A stretch of DNA of 64,000 nt from assembly GCF_000495815.1 (NCBI RefSeq), contig NZ_AWGE01000021.1, forward strand, positions 44,997 to 108,996, given 5' to 3'. Below, piece after piece: positions 1 to 7,892 of the stretch; positions within the stretch are counted from its first letter, which is position 1, and every line of letters begins with the position of its first letter. This DNA comes from Asticcacaulis sp. AC466. Its GTDB lineage: Bacteria; Pseudomonadota; Alphaproteobacteria; Caulobacterales; Caulobacteraceae. The notes under the pieces are model-generated. The model had not been told where the DNA came from and searched no databases. It saw nothing but the letters and a program-made list of their open reading frames with translations. The translations under genes and the position numbers were made by a program.

Positions 1-864
1 ATCTTCATCCGACAGGTGCGCACTTGCATAGATCAGGCCATTTCCAACACGGCTTTGAAGCGGAATGCGCCAACGCCACCCGTCGGCATGGGCAATGGAT
101 TTCGTATAGGGCAATGGGGGGCCGGCGGGCTGGGTTTGCACGGCCACCGCCCGATCGGTGCGGAGCCAGTGAGTCCAGTCCTCATACCCCGTATGCAGGG
201 TTTCTTCGATCAGGAGACCGCGAAAGCCGGTGCAATCAATAAATAGGTCGCCCGATATTACCTCTCCGCTCGCCAGGGTGACCGAGGTTATGAAGCCCGT
301 TTCCGCCTGCTGCTGGACGCTCTTAATCTCGCCTTCGTGCCGCTTGACGCCCCCGGACTCGCTCAACTTTCGCAGATATTTGCCATACATCACCGCATCG
401 AAGTGGTAGGCATAATTGATCGGCAGGTTCTTATGAATTTGGAATTTTCCAGCCTTTGCGGCCTTTGTCTCCAGGCTGTAATCATCGAGCGATCCGCCGA
501 TGCCCCTGGATCGGCCTTCAAGCCAGATATTGTAGAAATGCCCCATCCAGGGCGATTTGCCGATGGTGCCGAAGGAGTGAAAATACTGATCACCCTCGCG
601 CGCCCAATTTTCAAACCCGATCCCCAGTTTGAAGGTCGCATCTGTCTCACGCATGAACGCCTGTTCGTCCACGCTGAGCAGGTGGTGGAAGGCGCGTACG
701 GTCGGAATCGTGGCTTCACCGACACCGATTATGCCGATATCGGCAGATTCAATCAGAGTTATATCCAACACGGGACCAAGTAGACGCGACAGGGCCGCCG
801 CCGCGCACCAGCCTGCCGTCCCGCCGCCGGCGATAACGACCTTTTTTACACCCTGTGCACTCAT
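1..864 (-). CDS. Flavin-dependent tryptophan halogenase family protein (3' end outside window)
   Basis: The first 288 codons are present; the C-terminus lies beyond base 1. Seen: an N-terminal FAD Rossmann motif GGGTAGW (residues 13-19), a second motif GVGEATIP after the first beta-alpha-beta unit, a lysine in ATFKLGI at the place of the catalytic Lys of PrnA/RebH, and the signature WRWRIP near the end of the visible part. Family knowledge: these enzymes use FADH2, oxygen and chloride or bromide to halogenate tryptophan or other aromatics. In Caulobacterales and Xanthomonadales such genes sit beside sugar TonB receptors, where the real substrate is unknown. It follows the TonB receptor gene on the same strand but a terminator separates them. 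The start is the ATG opening the FAD motif. Family call is sure; substrate is not. Confidence 0.93.
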   Translation of the reverse strand, partial: MSAQGVKKVVIAGGGTAGWCAAAALSRLLGPVLDITLIESADIGIIGVGEATIPTVRAFHHLLSVDEQAFMRETDATFKLGIGFENWAREGDQYFHSFGTIGKSPWMGHFYNIWLEGRSRGIGGSLDDYSLETKAAKAGKFQIHKNLPINYAYHFDAVMYGKYLRKLSESGGVKRHEGEIKSVQQQAETGFITSVTLASGEVISGDLFIDCTGFRGLLIEETLHTGYEDWTHWLRTDRAVAVQTQPAGPPLPYTKSIAHADGWRWRIPLQSRVGNGLIYASAHLSDED

Positions 865-897
865 CTGCCTGCCTCGATTATTCGCGTGTCCCGCCGC

Positions 898-940
898 ACG
901 TAGAGCGCCGATCTGACTATATCAGATCGGCGCTCTACGT
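898..940. repeat. Perfect 19-bp inverted repeat with 5-bp loop
   Basis: Arms ACGTAGAGCGCCGATCTGA and its exact reverse complement flank the loop CTATA. It lies 34 bp upstream of the halogenase start, between that gene and the TonB receptor. No T-run follows on either strand, so it is not a standard intrinsic terminator. It could be an operator, an mRNA-stabilising hairpin or a REP-like element. The structure is certain, the function unknown. Confidence 0.8.
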
Positions 941-1004
941 GTTTGCTTCTACGCGCTTTTTCCATCCGAAATGTGCATCACGCTTTTTGGAAAACGCTCT
1001 GCAT

Positions 1005-1037
1005 AAAAAGGAAGGCCGCATGGTTATGCGGCCTTCC
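1005..1037 (-). terminator. Intrinsic terminator of the TonB receptor gene
   Basis: Read on the minus strand: GGAAGGCCGCAT, loop AACC, ATGCGGCCTTCC, then TTTTT. A 12-bp perfect GC-rich stem and a T-run 24 bp after the receptor stop codon make a classic Rho-independent terminator. Confidence 0.9.
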
Positions 1038-1061
1038 CATCAAGGTAAACCCGTATCCGGT

Positions 1062-4000
1062 TTAGAACTTGTAACGAAGGCCCACGTCGTAGCGGGTATC
1101 GAGTTCTTGATACATGACAACATCGGTCGGCACGCGGATATATTGCACGACATGACCCTTGTTGATGTTCAGAGCTTCGAACGTCAGCATGAGGTTAGGC
1201 CTGATTTCATAGTTCAGAGTTGCATCCCACTGGCCGTAGGCCGCGACATAACGACCGCCGTTTTGCGATGCATTGGCCTGCGCCAGATACTTGTCGCGCC
1301 AGTTATAGACGATACGACCTTCGAAGCCGTACTTCTCGTAGATACCCGTAATGTTGTAGGTATTGCTGAGACCTTCCAGCGCGAACTGGTTGCTGCCGAG
1401 TGGATCGGCGGCGTCATTCAGGCTCACATCGCCATTGACTGTGGTGGCGCTTGCCGCGACACCGAAGCCGGTGTCACCAAAGAAGTGCTGCACAGCGAAC
1501 TCGAAACCATCAATATTGGCCGTGTGGTTATTGATCGGTTGCGACAAGGTGAACGTCGCCAGAGGATCACTGCTGTTGCTGGCGACCTTCCAGTTCGGAT
1601 TACCCCACAGGTAGACTGAAAGCGCATCCGTGTCGGCGGACACATGTCCGTCCGGAGCGGTTTTGGCGTTCCATTCAGCTATCGCCGTGGCGACATTCCC
1701 ACCGGCCTGATCGATCAGGATCGTCATGGCAGACAGGTTATTGGTGTTGGTGGCGGCACCAAGGCCCTTAAGCGCGGTAGCTGCTGCGCCGGAACGCGTG
1801 CCCGCCTGGCCGGACGCCGGATCGGTTATGCCGAACAGGTTGGTCGTGGTCGTACCGTTACCAATGAAGTTCTGCACAGCCTTGCGATAGTAGCCCAGCG
1901 ATACATAGTTGTTCTTACCGTAGTACCATTCCGCCGAGACGTCGAAGTTTTCCGAGACCAGCGGCTTCAGAGCCGGGTTACCGGACGAGGCCGTATAAAT
2001 GCCGCCATTATAGCTGGCATCGCCTGGCGCGTTAACACCGGTCGTTGCGTACATGGAGCTGTATTGCGGACGCGCATTGGTCACCGAGAAGGACATACGA
2101 CCGATGAAGCTGTCCGTAATGTTCATAGCCATGTCGAGGCTAGGCAACAGGTTGCTGTAGTGAGACTTAACACTATACGGCTGAACGTCAGAACCCTGAA
2201 TGACAGAGAAGTTATTCTTTTGGTCCCAGCGCAGGCCGGTGGGGATGTTCTGATAGGCGGTAACCGTTACCTTGGTGTCTTCATAACGCACACCCGCCAA
2301 AATCTTCACGGGACGGGCCAGGAACTCGCCCTTCATGGAGAACTGCGCATAGGCTGCGGTGACCTGTTCTTCAACTTCGTTGTGATTGAAGCCGTTGAGC
2401 TTAGGCGTGTTTGCCTTGGCACCGCCTGAAGGCAGGACGTTCGCGAAGCCGGCGCTGCCGTAATATGCCTTCAGACCCGCGTAGGCGTCCACGGCGTTAT
2501 AACGGTAGGCCGTTCCGTTGGCCGTATCCAGATCAACCGATTTGAACTGACAAGCCAGGCAGAAGGTCTTGATGTCGGACGTGCCATACTTCTGCAAATC
2601 GCCAGGGTTAAGGCCGCCCCAATCGCCGAACTGCGCCTGATAGCCGCTGAAGGTCGATTCATTGACATTCTTGTAGGCGTCAAGGCCGAAGCTCAGCCTG
2701 CTGTTGTCATCAACCGAATAGGTTGCGTCAAACTTCGCCTGCTGAATCTTGTCCGTTTGCTTTGAGAAGTACTGGTTGCTGTAGCCCGAAGCGAGCGAGG
2801 CGATGTCCTGCTTGCCAGTCACCGACTTGGTCGGATCGAGCGTGACATGCTGAACGGGTGCCGCCAGGCTGCCAAAAACGGTGGTGTTGGAGGCGACATA
2901 GGTCTGGGCCGAACTGACAGTTACCGAAGATGATCCGTCCGGGTTGTTGCCGCCCGAACTGGATTCAGACGTCGACAGATCGGCCGTCAGGGTCCAGTTG
3001 TCGGTCGGATGCCACTTCGCATTCACGCCCGTCGACTTGATAGTCGATTGCACGGCACGCAGTTGGTTTTCGTAACCCTGGTCCTTACCCGTAGGGATCG
3101 TGTCGGTGGCCGAAATGGCCGAACTGACGATCGGGTTACCGTCAAACGTGATCGCCTTGTAAGGGCTGCGCGAATACCAGTTGGTGAGCTCGGAGCGGGC
3201 TTCTTGTTGCTCTGTATGTGTATAGAAGCTGTTGGCCGTGATGGTCAGATCCTCTGTCGGATTCCAGCGCATGGTGACGGCAAGATTGGAGCGCTTCTGT
3301 TCATTTTCGGCATAGGTCAGACGGCTGTCTGTCGGCACCGCGATCAACTGATTCATGTCGGTCGGTGCGTTGGTGATATTTGCCGCCGTAGGCGCCTGGC
3401 CGGTTGTCAGCCATTTTGCATAGGTTTGAACATTCCAGGAATTGACCGTGTCTGAACGGGTTGAGCCTGTTTTTTCCTGATAGGAGCCAAAGAGGGCGAC
3501 GCCGAAATTGCTGCTGTCATTGGTCCACTGATAGGCGCCGGAGATTTCAGGCGTGACGCTCTTTTTCTTGAGAACCGTCCCGAGACCCGGATTGTCCGTG
3601 CTCAACGCCTTGATGTTGAAGCTGCCCTTCTGGCCCGAATGGAGGAGCGGCTGCAGGGTAGCGACATTGATGGTGGCGCCGATACCGCCGGAATTGAGAT
3701 CCGCGCGGCCGGTCTTGTAGACCTGAACGGCCGAAACACCATCCGATGCGATATTGCTGAAATCGAAGGCGCGGGTGTTGCCCTGGTTGCCGTCGGCGCC
3801 TTGGCCGCCGCCGATAACGCCGATGGTGCTGGCCGGCATGATGCGACCGTCAACCGTCGTCATGTTGTAACCCGGTCCGAAGCCGCGAACCGTGATTTGT
3901 TGGCCTTCTCCGTTAACGCGGTTGATAGACACGCCGGTCACGCGTTGCAGCGAATCGGCCAGGTTGGTGTCCGGATATTTGCCGACGTCTTCGGCCGAAA

Positions 4001-4232
4001 TGCCATCAACGACGCCGTCCGCGTTCTTCTTGATATTCATCGAGCGTTGCAGCGAACCGCGGAGGCCCGTGACAACAACGACGGTCGAATCGTCGGCGGC
4101 CGGCGCGGCTGCGGGGGCATCCTGGGCGAAGGCTGGCGCGGCCAGCGTACACAAGGCCAGCGTGGATACGCCGCTCAAGAACGCCGCACGCACCAGTTTG
4201 CGGGCGGGTTTACGCGATACAGAATTAGACAT
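1062..4232 (-). CDS. TonB-dependent outer-membrane receptor, Caulobacterales carbohydrate type
   Basis: A 1056-residue protein. Seen: a signal peptide (basic start, hydrophobic core, cut near PAFAQDAP), a short linker, then the plug domain with VVVTGLRGSLQRSM and the plug motif DVGKYPDTNLADSLQRVTGV, followed by a long beta-barrel ending in LRYKF with the terminal aromatic residue typical of outer-membrane barrels. It would carry a large substrate, probably an oligosaccharide, across the outer membrane using TonB-ExbBD energy. Start chosen at MSNSVSRK because GGGAGA sits just upstream and the signal peptide begins there; in-frame ATGs at 4268 and 4331 would add unlikely extensions. The halogenase downstream and the LacI-type palindrome upstream support a sugar-regulated locus. 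Substrate cannot be read from sequence. Confidence 0.93.
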   Translation of the reverse strand: MSNSVSRKPARKLVRAAFLSGVSTLALCTLAAPAFAQDAPAAAPAADDSTVVVVTGLRGSLQRSMNIKKNADGVVDGISAEDVGKYPDTNLADSLQRVTGVSINRVNGEGQQITVRGFGPGYNMTTVDGRIMPASTIGVIGGGQGADGNQGNTRAFDFSNIASDGVSAVQVYKTGRADLNSGGIGATINVATLQPLLHSGQKGSFNIKALSTDNPGLGTVLKKKSVTPEISGAYQWTNDSSNFGVALFGSYQEKTGSTRSDTVNSWNVQTYAKWLTTGQAPTAANITNAPTDMNQLIAVPTDSRLTYAENEQKRSNLAVTMRWNPTEDLTITANSFYTHTEQQEARSELTNWYSRSPYKAITFDGNPIVSSAISATDTIPTGKDQGYENQLRAVQSTIKSTGVNAKWHPTDNWTLTADLSTSESSSGGNNPDGSSSVTVSSAQTYVASNTTVFGSLAAPVQHVTLDPTKSVTGKQDIASLASGYSNQYFSKQTDKIQQAKFDATYSVDDNSRLSFGLDAYKNVNESTFSGYQAQFGDWGGLNPGDLQKYGTSDIKTFCLACQFKSVDLDTANGTAYRYNAVDAYAGLKAYYGSAGFANVLPSGGAKANTPKLNGFNHNEVEEQVTAAYAQFSMKGEFLARPVKILAGVRYEDTKVTVTAYQNIPTGLRWDQKNNFSVIQGSDVQPYSVKSHYSNLLPSLDMAMNITDSFIGRMSFSVTNARPQYSSMYATTGVNAPGDASYNGGIYTASSGNPALKPLVSENFDVSAEWYYGKNNYVSLGYYRKAVQNFIGNGTTTTNLFGITDPASGQAGTRSGAAATALKGLGAATNTNNLSAMTILIDQAGGNVATAIAEWNAKTAPDGHVSADTDALSVYLWGNPNWKVASNSSDPLATFTLSQPINNHTANIDGFEFAVQHFFGDTGFGVAASATTVNGDVSLNDAADPLGSNQFALEGLSNTYNITGIYEKYGFEGRIVYNWRDKYLAQANASQNGGRYVAAYGQWDATLNYEIRPNLMLTFEALNINKGHVVQYIRVPTDVVMYQELDTRYDVGLRYKF

Positions 4233-4489
4233 GTAAGTTCTCCCAACGTGATTTTTTATAACACTCATCTGCTCTCCACCGCCCTGCCCGCAGATTGCGA
4301 ACGCAGATGCACTAAAGTGACAGCTATCCACCGGCAGATACAGATCGCCAATAAGCGCGCCGCATCCGCCGGAATTCTATGTAATTTCGGGATTGAATCC
4401 CCTTATAAGCGTACTTCCCAACCGGAGGTAATGTGGCGCGCAACTCACGTGCGACCCGTCCTCTCAAATCAATTGAAGATACCGCTACC

Positions 4490-4505
4490 ATGACAACGTT
4501 GTCCG
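4490..4505. promoter_or_regulatory. Candidate LacI-family operator upstream of the TonB receptor
   Basis: The 12-bp perfect palindrome GACAACGTTGTC lies at 4492-4503, in the wider sequence ATGACAACGTTGTCCG. A central CG in an even palindrome is the hallmark of LacI/PurR-family operators, and the core TGACAACGTTGTC resembles the NagR box described in Xanthomonas chitin/GlcNAc regulons. It lies about 260 bp upstream of the receptor start. No LacI-family gene is in the window, so the regulator is inferred. Confidence 0.6.
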
Positions 4506-4661
4506 ATCCAGCGGAATTTGACGAGAAAATGTCAACGGTAAAACTTTGGTTGCGCGCGTTGCATTCCGGTCACAACTCACCGTACGCCCGACACCACCAA
4601 AGGACGACGGTGCGATGTATAGAGTTAAACAGAATTCCGGGAAGGAACCTCGCCGCGTAGG

Positions 4662-4741
4662 CCACAAGCTGTGACGGTTTCGTGCCAATCCAAAGCTTGT
4701 GGTCGGCCGCTTTGTTTGGAGAATTTCGGTCTCCGCGGCCG
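4662..4741 (+). other. Predicted structured leader upstream of the nitronate monooxygenase
   Basis: Two nested inverted repeats: CCACAAGCT (4662-4670) pairs with AGCTTGTGG (4694-4702); CGGCCGC (4704-4710) pairs with GCGGCCG (4735-4741), with an inner stem GGAGA/TCTCC at 4718-4722 and 4730-4734. This ends 87 bases before the chosen start. It does not match a riboswitch I know. It could be a 5' UTR structure or chance GC pairing. Confidence 0.4.
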
Positions 4742-4828
4742 GATAGTGGCGCCAGACACAGGTCCCCCCTATCTTTAGATTGCCAAGCCTTGAATTGCCG
4801 GCATGGCGACCTTCACCTGATACAGGTC

Positions 4829-5956
4829 ATGAATATGCCTCGAACTTCATCGCTCCATTCTCCAACCTCCTTCCTAGATCGCCTTGGTTTATCGGTGCCG
4901 TTGGTCCAGGCCCCGATGGCGGGCGTATCCACGCCTGAGTTGGCGGCCGCCGTATCGAACGCTGGCGCCTTAGGCTCGATCGCCGTGGGCGCCACAAACG
5001 CGGACGGTGCGCGCCTTATGATCGCGGAACTGAAATCGCGAACCGACAGGCCATTCAATGTCAACCTGTTCGTTCACCACACCCCAACACCTGATCCGGC
5101 ACGGGAGGCCGCGTGGCTGGATTGGCTTGCGCCCCTGTTTGCAACGTTCGAAGCCGAACCACCAAAGGCCTTGCGGACGATCTACAAGAGTTTTGCCGAT
5201 GACCCAGACATGCTGGCCATGCTCCTGGAAACCGCGCCGCCGGTCATAAGCTTCCATTTCGGTGTGCCGTCCGCCGATGCCATCGCCGCCCTGCGCGAGC
5301 GGGGAATTGTGCTTCTGGCCTCCGCGACCAGCCTGACCGAAGCGCGCGCGATAGAGGCGGCAGGCATAGATGTCATCGTGGCGCAAGGGATCGAAGCCGG
5401 CGGCCATCGCGGCATCTTCGACCCCGCTGAGCCCGACGACGCGCTGGGTATCATGGCATTGACCCGCCTGCTACTTCGCGAAACCCGCCTGCCGGTCATT
5501 GCATCGGGCGGTATAATGGATGGCGCAGGCATTGCGGCGGTACTCGACCTCGGGGCTGTGGCGGCGCAACTCGGCACCGCCTTCATCGCGTGCCCCGAAT
5601 CAGCAGCGGATGAAGCCTACCGAATGGCCCTATTCGGACCAGGCGGCTATCATACCACACTGACAGCACTCATATCGGGACGGCCCGCGCGAGCGCTTGC
5701 CAACCGATTCACCGCGTTGGCGCGGACGGTTGGGGGCCGGATAGCGCCCGACTACCCCATCGCGTACGACGCCGGTAAAGCTTTGCACGCGGCCGCCAAG
5801 GCGCAAAATGAATACGGCTTCGGCGCCCAATGGGCAGGTCAGGGCGCACCGCTGGCTCGTCCTATGCCCGCAGCCAGATTGGTGGAAACACTGTGGTCCG
5901 AGCTTCAGGAATGCCGCAGGACGGGTTCGACTTCTGCACCTTCAGCCGGGCGTTAA
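4829..5956 (+). CDS. Nitronate monooxygenase / 2-nitropropane dioxygenase-like flavoprotein
   Basis: A 375-residue FMN-dependent TIM-barrel enzyme. Seen: the N-terminal FMN motif QAPMAGVSTPE, the motif QGIEAGGHRG whose His (about residue 193) matches the catalytic base of nitronate monooxygenases, the phosphate-binding stretch PVIASGGIMDG and AQLGTAFIACPES. The family oxidises alkyl nitronates such as propionate 3-nitronate, a toxic nitro compound, to carbonyl products. The reading frame is open back to 4682, but the upstream residues look non-coding; the start at MNMPRT follows a weak purine-rich stretch. ATG 4835 is an alternative. The last 15 bases overlap the convergent UDG-like gene. Substrate detail is uncertain because the family also contains enoyl reductases. 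Confidence 0.88.
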   Translation: MNMPRTSSLHSPTSFLDRLGLSVPLVQAPMAGVSTPELAAAVSNAGALGSIAVGATNADGARLMIAELKSRTDRPFNVNLFVHHTPTPDPAREAAWLDWLAPLFATFEAEPPKALRTIYKSFADDPDMLAMLLETAPPVISFHFGVPSADAIAALRERGIVLLASATSLTEARAIEAAGIDVIVAQGIEAGGHRGIFDPAEPDDALGIMALTRLLLRETRLPVIASGGIMDGAGIAAVLDLGAVAAQLGTAFIACPESAADEAYRMALFGPGGYHTTLTALISGRPARALANRFTALARTVGGRIAPDYPIAYDAGKALHAAAKAQNEYGFGAQWAGQGAPLARPMPAARLVETLWSELQECRRTGSTSAPSAGR

Positions 5957-6496
5957 CCCACCCAAGACTCGCGCCACATGCGCCCTTAAATACGGCACAA
6001 CCTCGGCTTCGAACCACGGATTCTTGCGCAACCATATGCCGTTGCGCGGTGAGGGATGCACCAAGGGCAGATACCCCTCAGCTACGTAATCGCGCCACGC
6101 GCAAACCGTATCGCCGAGCGTGGATTTGCGCTGATCGCCAAGATAGCGCGTCTGAGCATAGGTGCCAATCAATAGGGTCAGTTTTATATTCGGTAATTCG
6201 GCCAGCACACGATCATGCCACAAGGGCGCGCATTCCGGTCGCGGCGGGTTATCCCCGCCCTGTCCGCGCCCGGGATAGCAAAAGCCCATAGGCACGATGG
6301 CGAATTGCGTTGGATCGTAGAACTGATCCGGTGTTACGCCCAGCCAATCGCGCAGCCGTTTGCCGGACGCATCGTCCCATGGCGTCCCCGAGACATGGAC
6401 CTTGGTTCCCGGCGCCTGGCCCACGATCAGGATACGCGCACGCGGGTCGGCGCGTACTACTGGACGGGGACCGAGCGGCAGATGCGTTGCGCACAC
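5942..6496 (-). CDS. Uracil-DNA glycosylase superfamily protein
   Basis: At least 184 residues. Seen: motif IVGQAPGTK (about residues 24-32, the water-activating loop region of UDG-fold enzymes), conserved GTPWDDASGKRLRDWLG, IVPMGFCYPGRG, and the DNA-binding loop HPSPRNGIW near the end. The fold removes uracil or related damaged bases from DNA; this subgroup is not characterised to my knowledge. The GTG at 6496 is the first standard start, but the frame remains open upstream with family-like sequence (a Cys-x-x-Cys, CTVC, just before residue 3) back to a CTG at 6529 that overlaps the stop of the upstream gene by three bases. The true start may therefore be non-canonical. It overlaps the convergent flavoprotein gene by 15 bp. 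Confidence 0.82.
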   Translation of the reverse strand: MCATHLPLGPRPVVRADPRARILIVGQAPGTKVHVSGTPWDDASGKRLRDWLGVTPDQFYDPTQFAIVPMGFCYPGRGQGGDNPPRPECAPLWHDRVLAELPNIKLTLLIGTYAQTRYLGDQRKSTLGDTVCAWRDYVAEGYLPLVHPSPRNGIWLRKNPWFEAEVVPYLRAHVARVLGGLTPG

Positions 6497-6525
6497 CGTG
6501 CAGGCGGCAATGTCGTCGAAGAGGG

Positions 6526-7650
6526 TCAGGCGCCCGCGCTGTCGGCCGGGCGCATCAGCGACATGCCCATGTCCGAATCCATCCAGGTATCCTTGTCATG
6601 AACGATGGCCTGGGCCGGCATCATCTGGGTGGCCGTGGCCATGCCCGGCGCCTTGCGCACAGCCGTGCCAATCGCCATGAATTCAATTAACCCCTGCCCG
6701 ATTTCGATAATATAGGTCTTTACGCCGACCACCTCTTCGGCGCCAATGGAGTCGGCCTCGGCCTTGAGGCGGTCAAGCGCGTGCTCGCGCGCGTCGTGGA
6801 CCAGTGAGGTCAGTTCGCTGATCTCGCCCTTGGCGAACGCTTTAAGGGCCGAAAAAATGCCGCCAACCAGGCCCAACGAATAGATGGAGGTCGACATCAG
6901 AAGCTTCATGGGCGCGTAACCAAGCGACGCCATCGACCACAGCTCCTCACCCGTCAGGTCAGACGTGACGACGTGGTCGGGGTCGAGATGGGGGTGGCTG
7001 GCCGCCGTGCCGGTCATGACCATTTCATGCGTTCCCATCCAGGGCAGGATGGTGGTGCGAATACCGAGCACGGCGTTGGCGCCATCAGCCTTGGCGGCGG
7101 AAACAATGCGATCCAGCGCCTTGTGCCGGGTCTTGTTGAAAACGTCGGAATATTCCGAAATCTCGCCTCGGCCGATTTGCTTAAGTGCGCCGATAAAGCT
7201 ACCGCCTATGCCCATCGAATAGGCGATGTTACCAAAGACATGCTGGATCGGCGTATAGCCGGCGTCCATATGGCAATAGAGTTCCTGGGCATTTCCGGCG
7301 GTCGTGAAGAACTTGCCGCCGCCGGTCTTGGCGAAGACGCAGGAGCCGACAAAGAGGAATTCAGTATTGCCGGAAAAGGCGCGCAGATCACCGGAGACGC
7401 CAGCCACGCCTGAGGCGCCATAGTTTTGCGCCTCCTTGGTCATCCGGGCGAAGGCGTGCATACGGCCATCCTGAATGGCGGCGGTCACCTGAGGAATCTC
7501 ACCGCCCAGGATATTGTTCAGCCCAGCGCCAAGCGATCCCAGAAACCCCATGGAATTGACACTGTTGCCGACGACCAGTTCGCCGGCCGTGTAGCCTTTC
7601 AGCGCCATGCAATAGATTTCGTTACCCGACAAACCCGTGACCTTGGCCAT
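6526..7650 (-). CDS. Triple YbjQ (UPF0145/DUF74) domain protein
   Basis: A 374-residue protein made of three copies of the heavy-metal-binding-like YbjQ domain, which usually occurs alone at about 105 residues. Copies seen at roughly residues 4-107, 114-216 and 228-331; each has a GY motif, a stretch like NSVNSMGFLGSLGAGL or YSLGLVGGIFSALKAF, GEI[PS], an R/H-A-L-D-R-like helix, and an A-x-x-V-x-G-V strand ending in F-x-x-x-G-T/S. No signal peptide; the short hydrophobic glycine-rich helices may touch membranes. Single YbjQ proteins form pentamers and have no firm function. A C-terminal tail of about 40 residues is Met-rich. Start has GGAGCGCC upstream. The UDG-like gene follows with coupled or overlapping reading. 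Confidence 0.85.
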   Translation of the reverse strand: MAKVTGLSGNEIYCMALKGYTAGELVVGNSVNSMGFLGSLGAGLNNILGGEIPQVTAAIQDGRMHAFARMTKEAQNYGASGVAGVSGDLRAFSGNTEFLFVGSCVFAKTGGGKFFTTAGNAQELYCHMDAGYTPIQHVFGNIAYSMGIGGSFIGALKQIGRGEISEYSDVFNKTRHKALDRIVSAAKADGANAVLGIRTTILPWMGTHEMVMTGTAASHPHLDPDHVVTSDLTGEELWSMASLGYAPMKLLMSTSIYSLGLVGGIFSALKAFAKGEISELTSLVHDAREHALDRLKAEADSIGAEEVVGVKTYIIEIGQGLIEFMAIGTAVRKAPGMATATQMMPAQAIVHDKDTWMDSDMGMSLMRPADSAGA

Positions 7651-7774
7651 GGCGGCGCTCCTTTGATGATCCGTTGTCGCGGACGTTTCGCCTCTTCGCC
7701 AACTTTGTCAATCTGCCTTCAGGGTCAATCTGCCGTCATGCCGACCATCGTCGCCCCTGATTGCGGGCCTACAT

Positions 7775-7803
7775 AATGGCGCGTCGCTTTCCGCCGCGCC
7801 ATT
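7775..7803. repeat. Hairpin-forming inverted repeat
   Basis: AATGGCGCG (7775-7783) pairs with CGCGCCATT (7795-7803); allowing one mismatch the stem grows to 12 bp with a 5-base loop. It sits between the start of the YbjQ gene and the end of the next minus-strand gene. No T-run follows, so it is at best a weak terminator for the gene ending at 7893. Confidence 0.5.
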
Positions 7804-7892
7804 AGGATTCAAATGTTACAGCGAGGGCTTGAAGAGCGCCGATAAACGGAGAATCCGACGTCATACGCGCCGACGTCATACGCGTATGTCGG

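Larger units (their letters stand above)
4233..4828. other. Intergenic region between divergent genes (596 bp)
   Basis: No convincing gene. It carries the upstream region of the TonB receptor (left) and of the nitronate monooxygenase (right). Contents seen: a LacI-type palindrome at 4490-4505 and two inverted repeats at 4662-4741 that could fold in the leader of the right-hand gene. The rest shows no feature I recognise. Confidence 0.7.

Noticed and set aside
1644..4493. Long plus-strand open frames (e.g. 1644-2429, 3639-4493) opposite the TonB receptor
   Set aside because: They are antisense to a clear receptor gene, lack ribosome-binding sites and give Arg/Gly-rich translations typical of shadow frames in GC-rich DNA.
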